Positions 24,516 to 37,352 of a stretch of 64,000 nucleotides of DNA are shown here, in pieces. Source of the stretch: Sorex araneus (lineage: Eukaryota > Chordata > Mammalia > Eulipotyphla > Soricidae). The notes below the pieces were generated by a model that saw nothing but the letters and a program-made list of their open reading frames with translations, was not told where the DNA came from and searched no databases. The stretch spans positions 108,112,535 to 108,176,534 of the forward strand of contig NC_073305.1 of assembly GCF_027595985.1 (NCBI RefSeq), in the 5' to 3' direction. The position numbers and the translations under genes are program-made. Within the stretch, counting starts at the first letter, position 1, and every line of letters starts with the position of its first letter.

Positions 24516-27500
24516 TGGAAGGAAATTTTATAGATAATAAGCATGCTTTCTCTGAAAGGGGTTATAGAAATCATGGTAAATAGTGCACATAATGTTGCTT
24601 CCTAGTAAAATCAGAGGTTGGTACTGATTTGTTAGTCCTTCATCCAGCCAACAAACTAACCAGAGTACTACTTAGGTAGGGGCTAAATAGTGCCATATCA
24701 CTGTTGTCACTTCTCTGGGCTGAGTCACTGAAAAGGACAACCAGAGCTTGTAATAGGTCCTGCCAAGCCTTGCAGAGGGGGACTTAATCTTTTGGAATGC
24801 TTCCCAGAAAGAAAGTTCTGTGTAGACTCTGAATTTTTCTGGTCTACATGAGAGCAGAAAAAGGTAGAGTTATGTACCAGATTTGATGTGAGAAAAAATG
24901 AAATTGACCTTACAGTTTCAAAACTGTGGCCTTATAACTTTAAAAAGTGCAAGCTGCTTGAATTTTAAACTTAATAAATGTTCTGCCAACTTCCTGACTT
25001 GAAATAAAAGTTGCATTAACCAAAGATGTGCCTTTAGATGTAAGTTTAAATAAAGCACCTTAAAGAAGACTAAAATTCTATGTAATTTTACATAATTAAA
25101 TGTAGCTATTTTGTCATACTACAATTTTCTGCTTTGCTCCCTGTGTCTACAATTTTGATGTTTGTCATGGATGTGGATGGTTTATTTCAGTGCAAACTTA
25201 GCCACATTTGTAGGGTGCAGATGGCAATTACTCTTCCCAAAACCAGACAAGATGCCCCAAGTTTTTAGTTTGATGACACTTTGAAAATTTTTTAGCAAAG
25301 AAAGCAGTGAATACTCTTCAAATCTGGTCGTAAACAGTGAAGGCAAAAGTCATTTCAGAGCTCACTTTTATTTCAGTTTCTGAATTCTTTTCATTGGTGA
25401 CAAATTGATGAGCATAAGGACAGGGACTTTGTTTTAAAAAAAGATTACCAGTGGTTTTTTTTAATTATATGAAATCACTTTTTTCAAGACATATATTCAG
25501 GAAATGTTTATTTCCTTGTTTTGTCAAGTAAATGGTTATATGAAATGTCAAAGTCTGAAATCCTATAAGTCTTGTAATGCAAAGTTTTTACATTCCCTTC
25601 TGATCACGCATAAAAATTCATATGTTGAACTGTCTAGGCTTTTGTGTAGAAAATTACTCATATTCTAAGCTCCTTGATGTATGAAAAAGCTGACCTCATT
25701 CTATGGGTATTATCGTACAAACTGCATTATTATAAGCATAGCAGAGGGCTATGGGCCAAGGAGATTACAAGAAGAATGTAGGATCAAGCCCATACTCTCT
25801 AGAACATAAAATGCAGCTGAACAGGAGTATAGCAGCTTTTGAAAGCTATTTTAAATAGATAAACTTGAATCTGAAGGTACAAGAAAGTTTACATAAAAAT
25901 ATTGAGATTAGCATGCAAAGAATAAGTTAATAGAGCAGAAATTGTGTAGGTGACTTGTAAGTAACATTTGGGCAACCTACTTAAGTTTATATATAGTCAG
26001 TCTCACAGCTTCATTGTGAGCACTTAATTCACAGGACCAATAAATTCTTAATATTTGTGCCACCTATACACCGACATTTGAGATAAAAGTCACTAACACA
26101 TGACAAATACTTCCAACCAGCAATGCAACACCTTTCTTCCTTATAAAGTTAAAGTTAACACCACCACCTTCCTTCTTTATAAAATTTAGAATGAGTAATA
26201 AAACAGTGATGTACTAGAATTTTTGTCCCTTCAAATACATGAGTTTGTTTAAGTTATATGCACCAGGACATAATGAGTATTTATCACTTATTCATGTTTT
26301 TACACTAACCTCAATTTGCAGTTAGCTCAATATATAAATGAACAACTCAGAGAAAAAAAAAGAATAATTAGTTAGCATCCTCAAGATACACAAGATACAT
26401 ATTTCAGTACTCTGAAATATGGAAAATTGGCAGCCTTGTGGCTTGCAGAGAGGCACAGATTATTGAATTAATCATTGCTGTTAACTCTAAAACAAAACTT
26501 GTAGAGAGGGGACTCAGGGGGTCTTGGTCTATTTCTGCCCTGACATGGGTGAGACTTTTTAAGCTATGGCATGGTGTTGAGTAGACAGCCCTGCCCTCTG
26601 AATTTTCTAAGTAATTTTTAGCAAGTTACTTCTGCAATTAAAATGTACCTGCCTATTAAAAAGGAAAGTAGAGTTCTTATTTCCCTCATGAAAAGACTTT
26701 CTTTGAGCCTATTAGTTATGTTCACTTAAGCCAAAACACGTGAACCTAATCATTTCTCAAGAGCCTCAAACGCTGCGGCTCTAAGTTGAAATTAAAACCC
26801 AAACTTGTTCTTGCTATAAAAACAAACTCATGATAATAGGAACAAGGGTTGGCAATTCAGAGAAAGATGGATTTGCTCCTACTTTGGCTTCTCTGTGCAT
26901 TGAATGAACCTGCTGAAAGCAGGGTTGTAGCCAGAAATTTGTTCTGATATAGTATGTCATTATAATAAGTCATCCATGGGAATATTTGTAAAAAAAAGTC
27001 AATGTCATTACAACTGGAATTAATCTTTCAGGTACGATCACTCAAAGACCCCTTATATTATATGCAGTTGGTGTTTAAGTACTACAAAGTGTGTTTCAGT
27101 TTTCTGTAAGCCAATTTCAGTCTCCAGACCAATGTCATAACTCTGAATCTGGAATAATCAAAGCAGGAATTTCCCTGTTGTTTGGCATTGAGCTGTACTC
27201 ATTAGTTGTTAATGAGGCAAGTCATAGAGCCAAGCCCAGTGTGGGCCAGTTGGCTTCAAACAGAGAGAAACATTTTCAAAGGCACAGATTGAATTCCCTT
27301 CATAGGCAACATCAGGCTGATATCTATCATGACACAATTTGATCTTTTGTAGTGCTATGGATTTTTTATATACCCCACACCTATAGCTTCCATGGAGAAA
27401 GTGCTAGATATGGAAAACCCATGGGTGAGGAACAGGCCATGTCATGTCCACAGTCTGTGTAAGGCCTATGATATCATGCAGTGTGGCCATGGAACACAGC

Positions 27501-27526
27501 AGGACATACACATTTATTTTTATTTC
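24516..27526. other. Intergenic stretch, no feature recognised
   Basis: About 3 kb of AT-rich unique-looking sequence. No open frame with family resemblance, no young repeat and no RNA gene seen. It may hold old repeats too diverged to name by eye. Confidence 0.5.
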
Positions 27527-29475
27527 CTTTGGTTTTTAATCTTTTTAATTTTTGTTGTTGTTGTTGAATCATTATGAGATACACAGTTACAAAGTTGTTT
27601 ATGAATGTATTTCAGTCATACAATGTTCAAATACCTGTCCCTTCACCAGTGTACATTTCCCACCACTAATGTCCCATGTATATCCCTTTACCTATTTCAA
27701 CACTCAGTTCTTGTCCGAAGTGATCATTTCCAACTATCATTGTCATAGTGGACGCTTTTTTAAATCTTAACTACCCTTCCCCATCCCCCCTACTTGTGAA
27801 CCAGTCCTACTGTCCTTGAGTGTTAGTATAATATTTTTTAAAATATACCATAATAAGTGCAGTCATTTTTGTCTGTCCCTCTCCTTCTAACTCATTTCAC
27901 TCAGCATGATATTCTCCATGTGTAGGATAACATTGCTTTGTCCTTTCCCCCCTTGCCACAAGAAGCTTAGGTTCATCTCCGTCATATCTATTAAGGTGCT
28001 CCCGAGTCACTCCCATTTCTTTGTTTAGCTGTAACCACTTCTCTATTCTCTCTTCCCCAAAATAGTTAATCAGCTTTCCCCCAAATCTGATTCTGTTAAT
28101 TTGTAAGGTCAGACCTTCCTAGGACACCGAACTTTATATTATAAATTAATATTGAATATTATAACACTCAATATTATAATATTGCCTTACTCCACTCCTT
28201 ATGCCTTTTGAATAATTTACTTTAAAGCAATGTCCTTTTTGTATAGACACAAGAAGACAATATTATGCTTTTGTAACTTGGGACTTAATTGGCTTCGAAT
28301 ATTATTCATTCCCGGGCATCTGCTTTCTCCACTTAAGCCTCAGTTGCCCTCAGTTCCTAGCACTCCAAAAGCAGGGTCCCGACGAGGGATGGGACGGATC
28401 CAGGGCAAGCGGTGAGTTATGTGCTATTCTGGCATCGAGATGGGCCTGGCCAAAGTGCCTAATTCTTAACTATAAGTTAAGAGTTTGATCATGGACGAAT
28501 GCTGTCATGATCCAAAAGTAATGACAAGACTAGGACCCTGCTGGGGCTAGGAAAGACTAATCTGGCCTGAGCACTGTAGTCTGAGATTGAGATGGCCCCA
28601 GGAGAGCAATTCTATAAGCTTTAATGCATTTCTTATTGTGTCCATACAAAATGATTAATATTATGAATTCTTATATGCTTGCTGGATAAGGAGAGGAGAA
28701 ACACTCATGGGACTCCGCCCTTGGGTGGATCCTCCTGCTGAAAGAGAATCAGTCCTAGGAGAAGCATCCCCTGAGGGAAAGGAACCTTATCCCTATTGAT
28801 TGTGACCACACCTATGTGTACACCCCAAACTCTTCATGCTGGGGGTATTTAACTAGGCTATAAGAGTGGGTTGGGGGCCAGATCCACAGATCCAGAGAGA
28901 GATCCAGAACTGGGAGAAAAGCAGAGAGAGAGAGAATGATTAATATTCGAAGCCAAATAAGCCCGAAGTTACAAAAGCATAATACTGTCTTCTTGTGTCT
29001 ATACAAAAAAGGACATTGCTTTAAAGTAAATTATTCAAAAGGCATAAGGAGAGGAGAAAGGCAATATTATAACATTCAGTGTTATAATATTCAATATTAA
29101 CTTATAATATAAAGTTCAGTGTCCTAGGAAGATCTGACCGTACAAATTAACAGTCAGATTAGAGGGAAAGCTTATTAACTATTTTGGGGAAGAGAGCATA
29201 GAGAAGTGGTTATAGCTAAACAAAAGAATGGGAGTGACTCGGGAGCACCTTAATGGGTATGATGGGGATGAACCTAAGCTCCTTGTGGAAAGGGGAGAAA
29301 GGACAAAGCAATGTCTGCCTACATCCATGGTCATCCATTTATAAGCAAATTTCATGACTTAATTTTCCTAGTGGCTGTATAGTATTCCATCATATAGATA
29401 ATACTAGTTTCTTCATCCTGCCATTATTCTTGGACACTTGGGTTATTTACAGATTTTGGCTATCATGAATAGCAG
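27527..29475 (-). mobile_element. Old L1 3' region, split by an LTR-type insertion
   Basis: L1 3' UTR blocks at 27540-27920 (reverse strand: 'aatcattatgagatacacag', 'cccttcaccagtgtacatttcc', 'actcatttcactcagcatg') continue at 29330-29475 ('catccatttataagcaaatttc', 'gtagtattccatc', 'tggacacttgggttattt'). The two halves join in register once 27921-29323 and one 6-bp duplication are removed. Confidence 0.75.
27921..29323. mobile_element. LTR-type element with long inverted arms
   Basis: The element starts TGTAGG and ends CCTACA. It is flanked by TCCATG at 27915-27920 and 29324-29329, a 6-bp duplication as made by betaretrovirus-like integrases. The outer ~390 bp of each side (27921-28310 and about 28940-29323) are long inverted repeats of each other, including the 'cattgctttgtcc' edge and the 'tgtatagacacaagaagaca' block. 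The centre (about 28440-28900) is single-copy and has promoter-like sequence (tatttaactaggctataag at about 28846). No retroviral coding sequence was seen. Either a rearranged pair of LTRs or a non-autonomous element that amplified in this form. Confidence 0.7.
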
Positions 29476-30000
29476 ACACATATTTTTGTTGACTATCAAT
29501 GGCCTGGACCACTAGGTGGGTATTGTATGACCCACCAATAATGTTATACATATTCAAATGAACCTTGGCAGAAAAAATCTTCCCATTTCTGACTAGTACA
29601 ACACTAGTATCCTGTTCAAAGACAGAGTCAGCTATGCTTATCTTTAATGATAGGATAAAAATACTTTTTTTAGAAGGAAAAAATAGCTGCCTATGTATGA
29701 AGTCCATTTTTATAAACTATGCCCATTGACCTCAAAGTCATATTTCTTTTACATTGGATATTGTACACAATCTTTTGGATTTTATATATCTTATAATAAA
29801 AAGTTCCTATTTTTTCTATTTTATGCCTAACATATAAAGAATAGAAATGAAGGTACATAACTAAACTTATCTGTCCATCCAACCATCTATCCATACAGAC
29901 TTTTATTACACTTTCTGAGAAAATAGCTTATTTTTTTTGTTATAATGTTCTCTTTGTTGACTACCTTGTTATTTGAAATGTGACTTCCTGTGTACGTTAA

Positions 30001-30690
30001 AAAAGGTATCATCTCAGACCATTGAGACTACTACACATCACAGAGAATAAAATAATCAGTGTTGATGTGAATGTGGGAAAAAAGAAGCCCTCCTCTCAAG
30101 CTCGTGGAAATGTTGACTGTTCTAAACTTTTTGGAAAACAATATGGACACTCAAAAAAACTAGGAATTGATCTCCAATATGAAATATCAATTCCACTTCT
30201 TGACATGTACCTCAAAACCCCCAAACTCTCAGGAAAAACATTCAAACTTCTATAATCATCACAGCACCAATGACCAAAATTTGGAAACAGCCCAAGTTTT
30301 CAAGAACAGATGCACACATACATACATACATACCACTCAGCTATAAAAAAAAAGAGAAGTTATGCAATTTTCAACTATATGGATGGGTCTGCAGAGTATC
30401 CTGATGGGTGAAGTTAGAAGGGGAGGGATAGATACAGAATGATCTTTCTTGTGGGATATAAAGTAACATAATAAACAAATACTCAAAGACAACAGAAATT
30501 GCGAAGCTGTCTTTAATAGAAAGCATAGCACAGTAGGGATGGCGAGATAAGATGGTGGGCTTGTGGGGTTCTGGGACATGGTGGAGAAAATTAACACTCT
30601 GCTGGAGGGTGTGGTGTTGGATTGTTTTATGCGTGAAGTCCCTCTGATATCAATATTGTAAGTCGCAGTTCCTAAAATAAAATTTTAAAA
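30001..30690 (+). mobile_element. Old L1 3' end
   Basis: Plus-strand remains of the ORF2 C-terminal region (reading like 'GNVDCSKLFGKQYG' at 30108-30150, related to the L1 ORF2 end) followed by an L1 3' UTR and A-rich end at 30670-30690. Confidence 0.7.
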
Positions 30691-31439
30691 AGAAGAAATA
30701 TGACTACCCACCCAAGATACTCTCTTCTGATTGCTCACTCAAAGAGTTTTTCAGATCAACCTGAATGCCCAATCTCAATTCCCTATCCCCACCCTGAGAA
30801 CAACAGGAAGGAAAGGCCTGTTTGAGAGATGAGCCCTCTCCCCAGTGTTCTGATGTAGGCCAGCTGGGAAGGCAAGATAATATTAAAGATACTCATGCAT
30901 ATCAGTTTTTCCTATTTATTTTTTGCTTATTTTTGCCTCATTTATGATGGTGAAATTTTTGTTATTGAATGCCATTTTAAATTTTAAATTATAAGTTTTA
31001 CCATTTGTTTTGATTCTATACAACACTATTTTTAAATACAACAAGAGCTCTATTAATATGTAAAGTCATCTGACATTGCACAATTAGTAATTTGTGGCTT
31101 GTGTGCACAGGTGTGTATTATTGTTAACAAATGTAGAATCACTGCACTAAACAAACTGCTATTTTCCCCACTTCTCAGTATGCACTTCTTATGCCAACAT
31201 ACACTGACTTAATTGACTATAAGGGAATTGACCTTCTAGTCAGTCACATTCCCTCTAACCATGGATTGCTTATCTACCCCTTTCCTTCTATGCCATTTTT
31301 GGTATATTGCTTTCCCCTTTATATCATATTTTCAGTATAAGAAGAAGAATAATATAAGAAAATAACAGAATAAAGGATTGTGCGAGAGATTCAAGATACA
31401 TTTCTTAGAATTATTTTCATTTTTTTTCAAGGTAGTGAA

Positions 31440-32039
31440 TTCTAGTTTGATCAGAAATAGTAACCTCTATTGTAAATAGTGCTGCAATTAATATACAAGT
31501 GCAGATGTCATTTCTACTATATATATATTGCGTCTCTGGGATATATTCTCAGAAGTGATATTACTGGGCCAAATGGGAGCTCAATTTTCAGTTTTTTTAA
31601 TATAAAGTAACATAATGGGAGACTAATACCCAAGGATAGTAGAGGTAACAAGAGGATTGTTCCACAGCTTGGAAGCCGGCCTCACATGCTGGGGGAAAAG
31701 GCAGCTGGGATAGAGAAGAGATCACTAAGTAAATGATGCTTGGAGAGCTTGCTTGCGATGGGAGATGTGTGCTGAAAGTAGACTATGGACCAAACATGAT
31801 GGCCACTTAGTACCTGTATTGCAAACCATAACACCCAAAAGGAGAGAGAGAATAAAAGGGAATGTGCCTGCCACAGAGGCAGAGGGAGGATGGGGTGGTG
31901 GTGGGAGGAATACTGGGAACATTGGTGGTAGAGAATGGGCACTAGGCGGAGGGATGGGTACTCAATCATTGTATGACTGAAACGTAATCACGAAAGTCTG
32001 TAACTTTGTAACTATCTTATGGTGATTCATTAAAAAAAA
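31440..32039. mobile_element. L1 3' end with 5' inversion
   Basis: Positions 31440 to about 31600 are L1 ORF2-end sequence on the minus strand ('gggatatattctcagaagtg', 'aaatgggagctc'). From about 31605 to 32039 the L1 3' UTR runs on the plus strand, ending in 'ggtgattcattaaaaaaaa'. This head-to-head arrangement is the twin-priming signature. The left boundary is approximate and no duplication was confirmed. Confidence 0.72.
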
Positions 32040-35000
32040 ACCCAACTTTAAAAAAAAGTAAAAAAGTGAAGCAATGTGGGCCAGATTTGACTTGCTCATT
32101 TTACCACCTTTATTCATAAATAAAATAAATAAACTTCTGTTGGAGGAAAAAAATGAAGGAAATGGTAACCTCTTTGGAATTTCAGCTTTCCTCCCGTCCA
32201 CCCACCCCCACTTCTGTAATGGAAGATGAAATGTGTTTACCTCACTTTGAGTCTTGATGAACTCACTACAAACAATTGAACACTGATCTACTGAGAACAT
32301 GATAAATGAATACTCTTTGGGAATACTATATGGGGTAGAAAGGAATGGAGCAATTATTTATTGAACATAATTTTTCTCCAGAGGCACATATTCTATCGTC
32401 ACAACCAACCTTAGTTACAAGACACAAGTTTGTAGGTAAAATTATTAACAATTTCAAGACTGGCACTCGAGCACTGCACTAGACTTGGAGCCCTTTGAAT
32501 ATGGAGTTTTGTAAGACTTCTCAGTCACTCACCCATAGAAATGACACTGGATACCCTCTGGTTTCTCTGGTTCATAGTCCACATACTGAGTGCCATGTAC
32601 TTCTACCACTATTTCCTCATTGCAGATTATTCACCCCTATAGATTCAATGTACTTTATTTTTATCTTTCTGGCTTCTTCCAGATACTGTATATCTATGTG
32701 CCTCTTAAACACATTTTACCATACAACATCTCTAAAATAAAATCCATTATTTCTCTTCTGAATTTGTTCCTCTTTGGTTCAGTTAGAGAAAAATTCTCAC
32801 CCACTGGTGCACAGTCTGCATAATACTGATATCATACTAGTGACTCAATATATACTGATTGTATATCTAGTAATAATGGCTGAGATTGTAAAATTCTGCC
32901 CCCAATTACAAATTTGTTAGTTTCTGCTACAATCAAAGATTAGTTTTATACTTGAAAATGACATATCTTTCTTTTTATCCTACTTTAAAAATTATTCTTA
33001 TGTCTTTAAGACAAAACATTAAGTCTAGTGAATATAAAGTTTAAACATTTCATTTCTATTTAATGCTACCACAAAAACCTTTAACAGAAAAGACATTGAT
33101 AGTAATAGATTTGGAATAGATTTCACTTACATGTGTTCATAACTTTTTTCTTAAACCATTCCTGACTAAACAGGTTAATTTTTTATTGACACATAAAATA
33201 CACACATACATATTAAAAGTACATTTATGTATCTTAAAAGTACTCTACTGATGGTCCTAAGACTTAGCATCTTTCAAAGCAGCATTGGCTACTGTCTTGT
33301 TACTTGTATTTTTCTTTGTTGCAAGAATTGTAATTGGGTGAACTTTAATTATGGTGTCTTGATATTTCCAGTATTTCCCACTTCTGGGTAGGCCATAAAT
33401 ACAATGGAGTATTTTATGCTGTTTTTCTTGCACTTCCAGTTCAGAATAGAACCCAGGAACATTTGAAGTGTATTAAAAACAAGAAACACAAATATGCACA
33501 TGCACACACACACATACAAAACAGAACTAATAAAAGAAGATGGGTTGGATTAGTTCAAACATCATGATGGTATGTGGTTTATATCAAACTTAGGTTCAAG
33601 TCAGTTCTGTTTTTATGGGACCCTCCATGCCAGTTTCTAGTCTTCTTTGTTTTAGGTTTGGCATGTGAAAGACTATAAACTGCCCTCTCGCCTGAGAGAG
33701 GCTCAATCTAGTCATTAACTTCCTGTAATACCAATGTAGAATTTTTACTTATTTCAGATGGCCCAGGCACTGGAAATAACGTGCCTACGTGTATAACAAA
33801 TCCAAAGAAATGCCAGAATAACATGTGGCTTCCAAAAGTAGCCCAGAGAGCTATTAGGCATAAGACATAGGAAACTAACTTAGAATCCAGTATCAACGAC
33901 CCCATCCAAACTTTCATTCTGGCAGAATTAAAGTGCTAGCTCTTAGTGAAAGTAATATTTTAAATGTTTACCTCTAGGGTTCTTCTACAAAGTATTTCAT
34001 TGGTGCATTATAATAATCTAATTGGAGATACCCCTGATCTATTTTAAAATATGTCTTTCAATTGAATTAACAGTGCTGTGATATTTTATCATGCACCATC
34101 AAAACAAATTAATTTTTTTAAAAGAAAATAGCAGTCAATTGAAAAACATTAGGCTTTGGGAATTTTTTCCTTTTACTCTTTCCAGCCATCTTAGTGATTG
34201 CTCTTGCACACAAGGCAGGATGATAATGGTCACAAACAGATGTCACTGGTGTAGATCAGCTTCAGGCTCAAACTCATTATAAAAAGTAGAAAATATATGC
34301 TGCAGTAGAAGCAAGCTCTTAACATTATTAGACCAAACAAAGAAAAATTGGTTACTTTGCCAAAAAGCCTTGAGGATCTCTAAAATACAAACCCTGAACT
34401 GGTGTCAGTCATTCCAATGATAATAATATTAAATTGGGCACAGCATATGGAGAATGTTAGAATATGTACATTGACTATCATTAATTCAGGTGATTCTGAT
34501 ATCATTAGAAGCATGGCAAAAGAGATTTGTGTGAAGTGAATTATACATTTTTAAAATTAATAAATTGGCGAGAATTTATTTAAAACAACAAGAAGCAATG
34601 TTTAAATTTTGATGCACCTACTAGCATGGTTAAAAATAACAATAGAAATCATGACTACTTTCAGAAAAGGAATCTTTCTGTAGTGAAAATAGCACAGGCA
34701 TATGAATAACTAGAGAACAACATAGTGTATTGTTCCATTAAAGACAGAGGTCAGAAAAGAAAGAAATAAATTTGCTTTGGGGAGTAAAATGTCATATTTA
34801 AATGAACTTTCTTCTTGGAAAGTTGTTGAAGACCAAAAAAACGCATACTCGACAGACTTGTGATAAACAATTATGTAAAGAATTTTAGGCATTAGTAGAT
34901 TCTGTATAGCATTTTGCAATTTTTTACTTGTAAAAGGACATGATGTTTCAAAAGACTGAACAATTTAAAATAGTGACTGTCCAACTATTTAAAATAGTTG

Positions 35001-35051
35001 GAATGTAACCTGTATCATGGAAGTATTAGCAATTTGAAAGAATAACTGACA
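32040..35051. other. Intergenic stretch, one unidentified codon-like patch
   Basis: AT-rich with no recognised element. The minus strand from about 33440 down to 33257 reads open for about 60 codons (including KYWKYQDTIIKVHP and NKTVANAALKDAKS, then a stop) without a start codon. It may be a fragment of a processed pseudogene; I could not identify the parent. Confidence 0.45.
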
Positions 35052-35306
35052 CACTGTCACTGTCATTCCATTGCTCATCAATTTGCTGGAGCAGGCACCA
35101 GTAACGTCTCCACTGTGAGACTTGTAGTTACTGTTTTTGGCATATCGAATGTGCCACAGGTAGCTTGCCGGGCTCTGCTGTGTGGGTGGGATAGCAGAGC
35201 GAACTCTGGATAGCTTGCTGGGTTCGCTGAGAGGGACGGAAGAATCAAACCCGGGTTGGCCGTGTACAAGGCAAATGCCCTGCCCGTTGTGCTATCGCCC
35301 CAGCCC
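35052..35306 (-). mobile_element. Long shrew SINE, complete, reverse
   Basis: Reverse order: tail 'actgtcactgtcattccattgc', 'atcgaatgtgcc', 'gggttcgctgagagggac', head 'gctatcgccccagccct'. The flanking TGACACA/TGACATA pair is only a weak duplication. Confidence 0.9.
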
Positions 35307-35584
35307 TGACATAGCACAGATTTACTTTTTAGATGATTGGGGTACTAAAGAAACATTAAAAAATGTCTAATCAGGTCCTTTGCCTTTTCATTGGGTTGTC
35401 TTTTTAATAATGGGCTACAAGAAGTATTTTTAGTGTATTCTGAATACAAGTATAAAGATACATGATTTATAGACCAGAAATATACCATTATGTGGATGTC
35501 TTTTTCCCTCTTTGCAGTTTACTTTAAAGAATAAATATTTTAATGTTTTCATTTTAATTTTTTAATTAAAGTAACATTGCACTA

Positions 35585-35905
35585 TAACATAAGTTTCAGA
35601 TGAGGCACACAATTTAAATTTTTGAAGTCGGTTAGAAAGAATAGGGATAGATATGGAATGTTTATTTCAGATGTGTGACATAAAAATACATAACAAGGTA
35701 GGGACAAAAGTTCAAAAGCAGCATAAGGGGAGAATTGATCTGCACAACTGAATTTGAGGTATTTTGATAAGGACGGGATAGAAGAGGCCTGGGGATTAGA
35801 TGGTGAGTGCATGATGGCAGGTGTGATGTTGTAATTATGTACACAAGAAATCATTAATAGTATTGTAAACCAGAATCTCAGTCAATAAAAAGTTCAAAAA
35901 TTAAT
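35585..35905 (+). mobile_element. Old L1 3' UTR end
   Basis: Plus-strand blocks of an old L1 3' UTR ('gaatagggatagatatggaatg', 'ataaaaatacataacaaggtag', 'gaatctcagtcaataaaaag') ending in an A-rich stretch. Confidence 0.6.
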
Positions 35906-35999
35906 TAATTTTGAAGTTTAATTTATCTAATTTTCTTTTATTGATTGTCCTTTGGCTATCACATCATTCACTAAAACCAAAGCTACGAAGATGACTTCA

Positions 36000-36166
36000 C
36001 TTTTTTTGGGGGGGGTCACACCCAGCAATGCTCAGGGGTTACTCCTGGCTCTGCACTCAGGAATCACCCCTGGCAGTACTCGGGGGACCATATGGGATGC
36101 TGGGAATCGAACCCGGATCAGCCGCATGCAAGGCAAACCCCCTACCTGCTGTACTATCGCTCCAGT
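36000..36166 (-). mobile_element. Short shrew SINE, near-consensus
   Basis: Reverse copy with T/G-rich tail, 'gggtcacacccagcaatgctc', 'accatatgggatgctggg' and 'ctatcgctccag'. Confidence 0.92.
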
Positions 36167-36390
36167 GAATAAAAATGATCCACTTTTATTCTAAGAATCT
36201 TCAAGTTTTAGCTCTGAAATATAGACCTTTTTGACTATCATGTGAAATAATAGTCCAACTTTATTTTTTCTAGGAATTATCTATTTTTCTCAGTGCCATT
36301 AATCACAAAGGTAATTCTTTTGCCATTGGATGATCTTGACATTCTTGTCAAAAACCAGTTGACCATAGATATATGTGTTTACTTCTTTTT

Positions 36391-36810
36391 TAAAAAATCA
36401 TTTATTTATTTTTTATTAGTGAATCACCATGAGTTAGTTACAAACTTGTGAACTTTCATGTTTGCATTTTGTTTATATCCCTCCACCAGTGCCCACTCCC
36501 CTCTTCCAATGTTCCCAGTATCCCTCCCACCCTCCTACCCCATCCCCCCGCCCCACCCCACCTCTGTGGCAGGGCATTCCCCCTTGTTATCTCTCTCTCC
36601 TTTTGGGTGTTGTGGTTTGCAACAGAGGCACTACATGGCCATCGTGTTTGGTCTATATTCTATTTTCAGAATGCATCTCCCATCCCGTGCAGGTCCTCAA
36701 ACCACACTTTACCTGGTGTTCCCTTCTCTATGCGAGTTGCCCCTTCCTCCAGCATGTGGGGCCAGCTTCCAAGACTTGGAGCCAACCTCCTGGTACTTTA
36801 CTATTATTGG
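36391..36810 (-). mobile_element. L1 3' end, 5'-truncated
   Basis: Reverse L1 3' UTR ('ttattagtgaatcaccatgag', C-rich tract at 36530-36570, 'ggcagggcattccccc'). The three overlapping Ser/Pro-rich frames on the plus strand are artefacts of this tract. Confidence 0.85.
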
Positions 36811-36814
36811 GTGT

Positions 36815-36920
36815 TAGTCACCTGGAGGTGCTCAGGATACCACATGTGGTCATAGGGATCAAGCCAGGATCAGTTGTATGAAAGGTAAGTGCCAAACACC
36901 CTGTACTATCTCTCCATATC
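36815..36920 (-). mobile_element. SINE fragment
   Basis: The tRNA-like half of a short SINE ('ggaggtgctcaggataccac' to 'gtactatctctccat'), directly abutting the L1 end. Confidence 0.6.
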
Positions 36921-37124
36921 TAAGTTAAGATTACAAACTGCCTGTAGCAGATCTAAAATAAAGAAAAGCAAATCTTTGCTTATCTTCATATATCCTTGAC
37001 TATTCATTTCCATTTCAGTTGTTCAAAAGTAACCAACCCTCTGAAATCTTTCATTTGCTTTCTTTTGGTAATTACCTTTTTAGACTATGTTCGTGTATTT
37101 CTATTTCTTGATTTTACAGTTTTG

Positions 37125-37306
37125 ACCAACCCGAGTTCTATTCCTCTGAGAACCTGGCAAGCTACTGATAGTATGCTGCCCACACGGCAGAGCTGGCAAG
37201 CTACCCACCCATGACATATTCAATATGCCCAAAACAATCTTACAATGGAGATGTTACTGGTGCCCCCTCAAGCAAATCGATGAACAATGAGAGGACAGTG
37301 CTATAG
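37125..37306 (+). mobile_element. Long shrew SINE, 5'-truncated
   Basis: Runs from the box B region to the tail. Part of its body is copied in inverted orientation directly downstream (see the fold-back). Confidence 0.85.
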
Positions 37307-37352
37307 TGCTTGAGGGGGCACCAGTAACATCTCCATTGTAAGATTGTTTTGG
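37229..37352. repeat. Perfect 46-bp inverted repeat (fold-back)
   Basis: Arms 37229-37274 and 37307-37352 are exact reverse complements over 46 bp, separated by a 32-nt loop. The left arm is SINE body. The right arm ends in plain flanking sequence, so it is an inverted duplicate of part of the SINE rather than a second complete SINE. Confidence 0.93.

Noticed and set aside
36448..36881. Three overlapping plus-strand frames of 119-139 codons
   Set aside because: Antisense reading of an L1 3' UTR with a C-rich tract; the same pattern occurs in other L1 copies.
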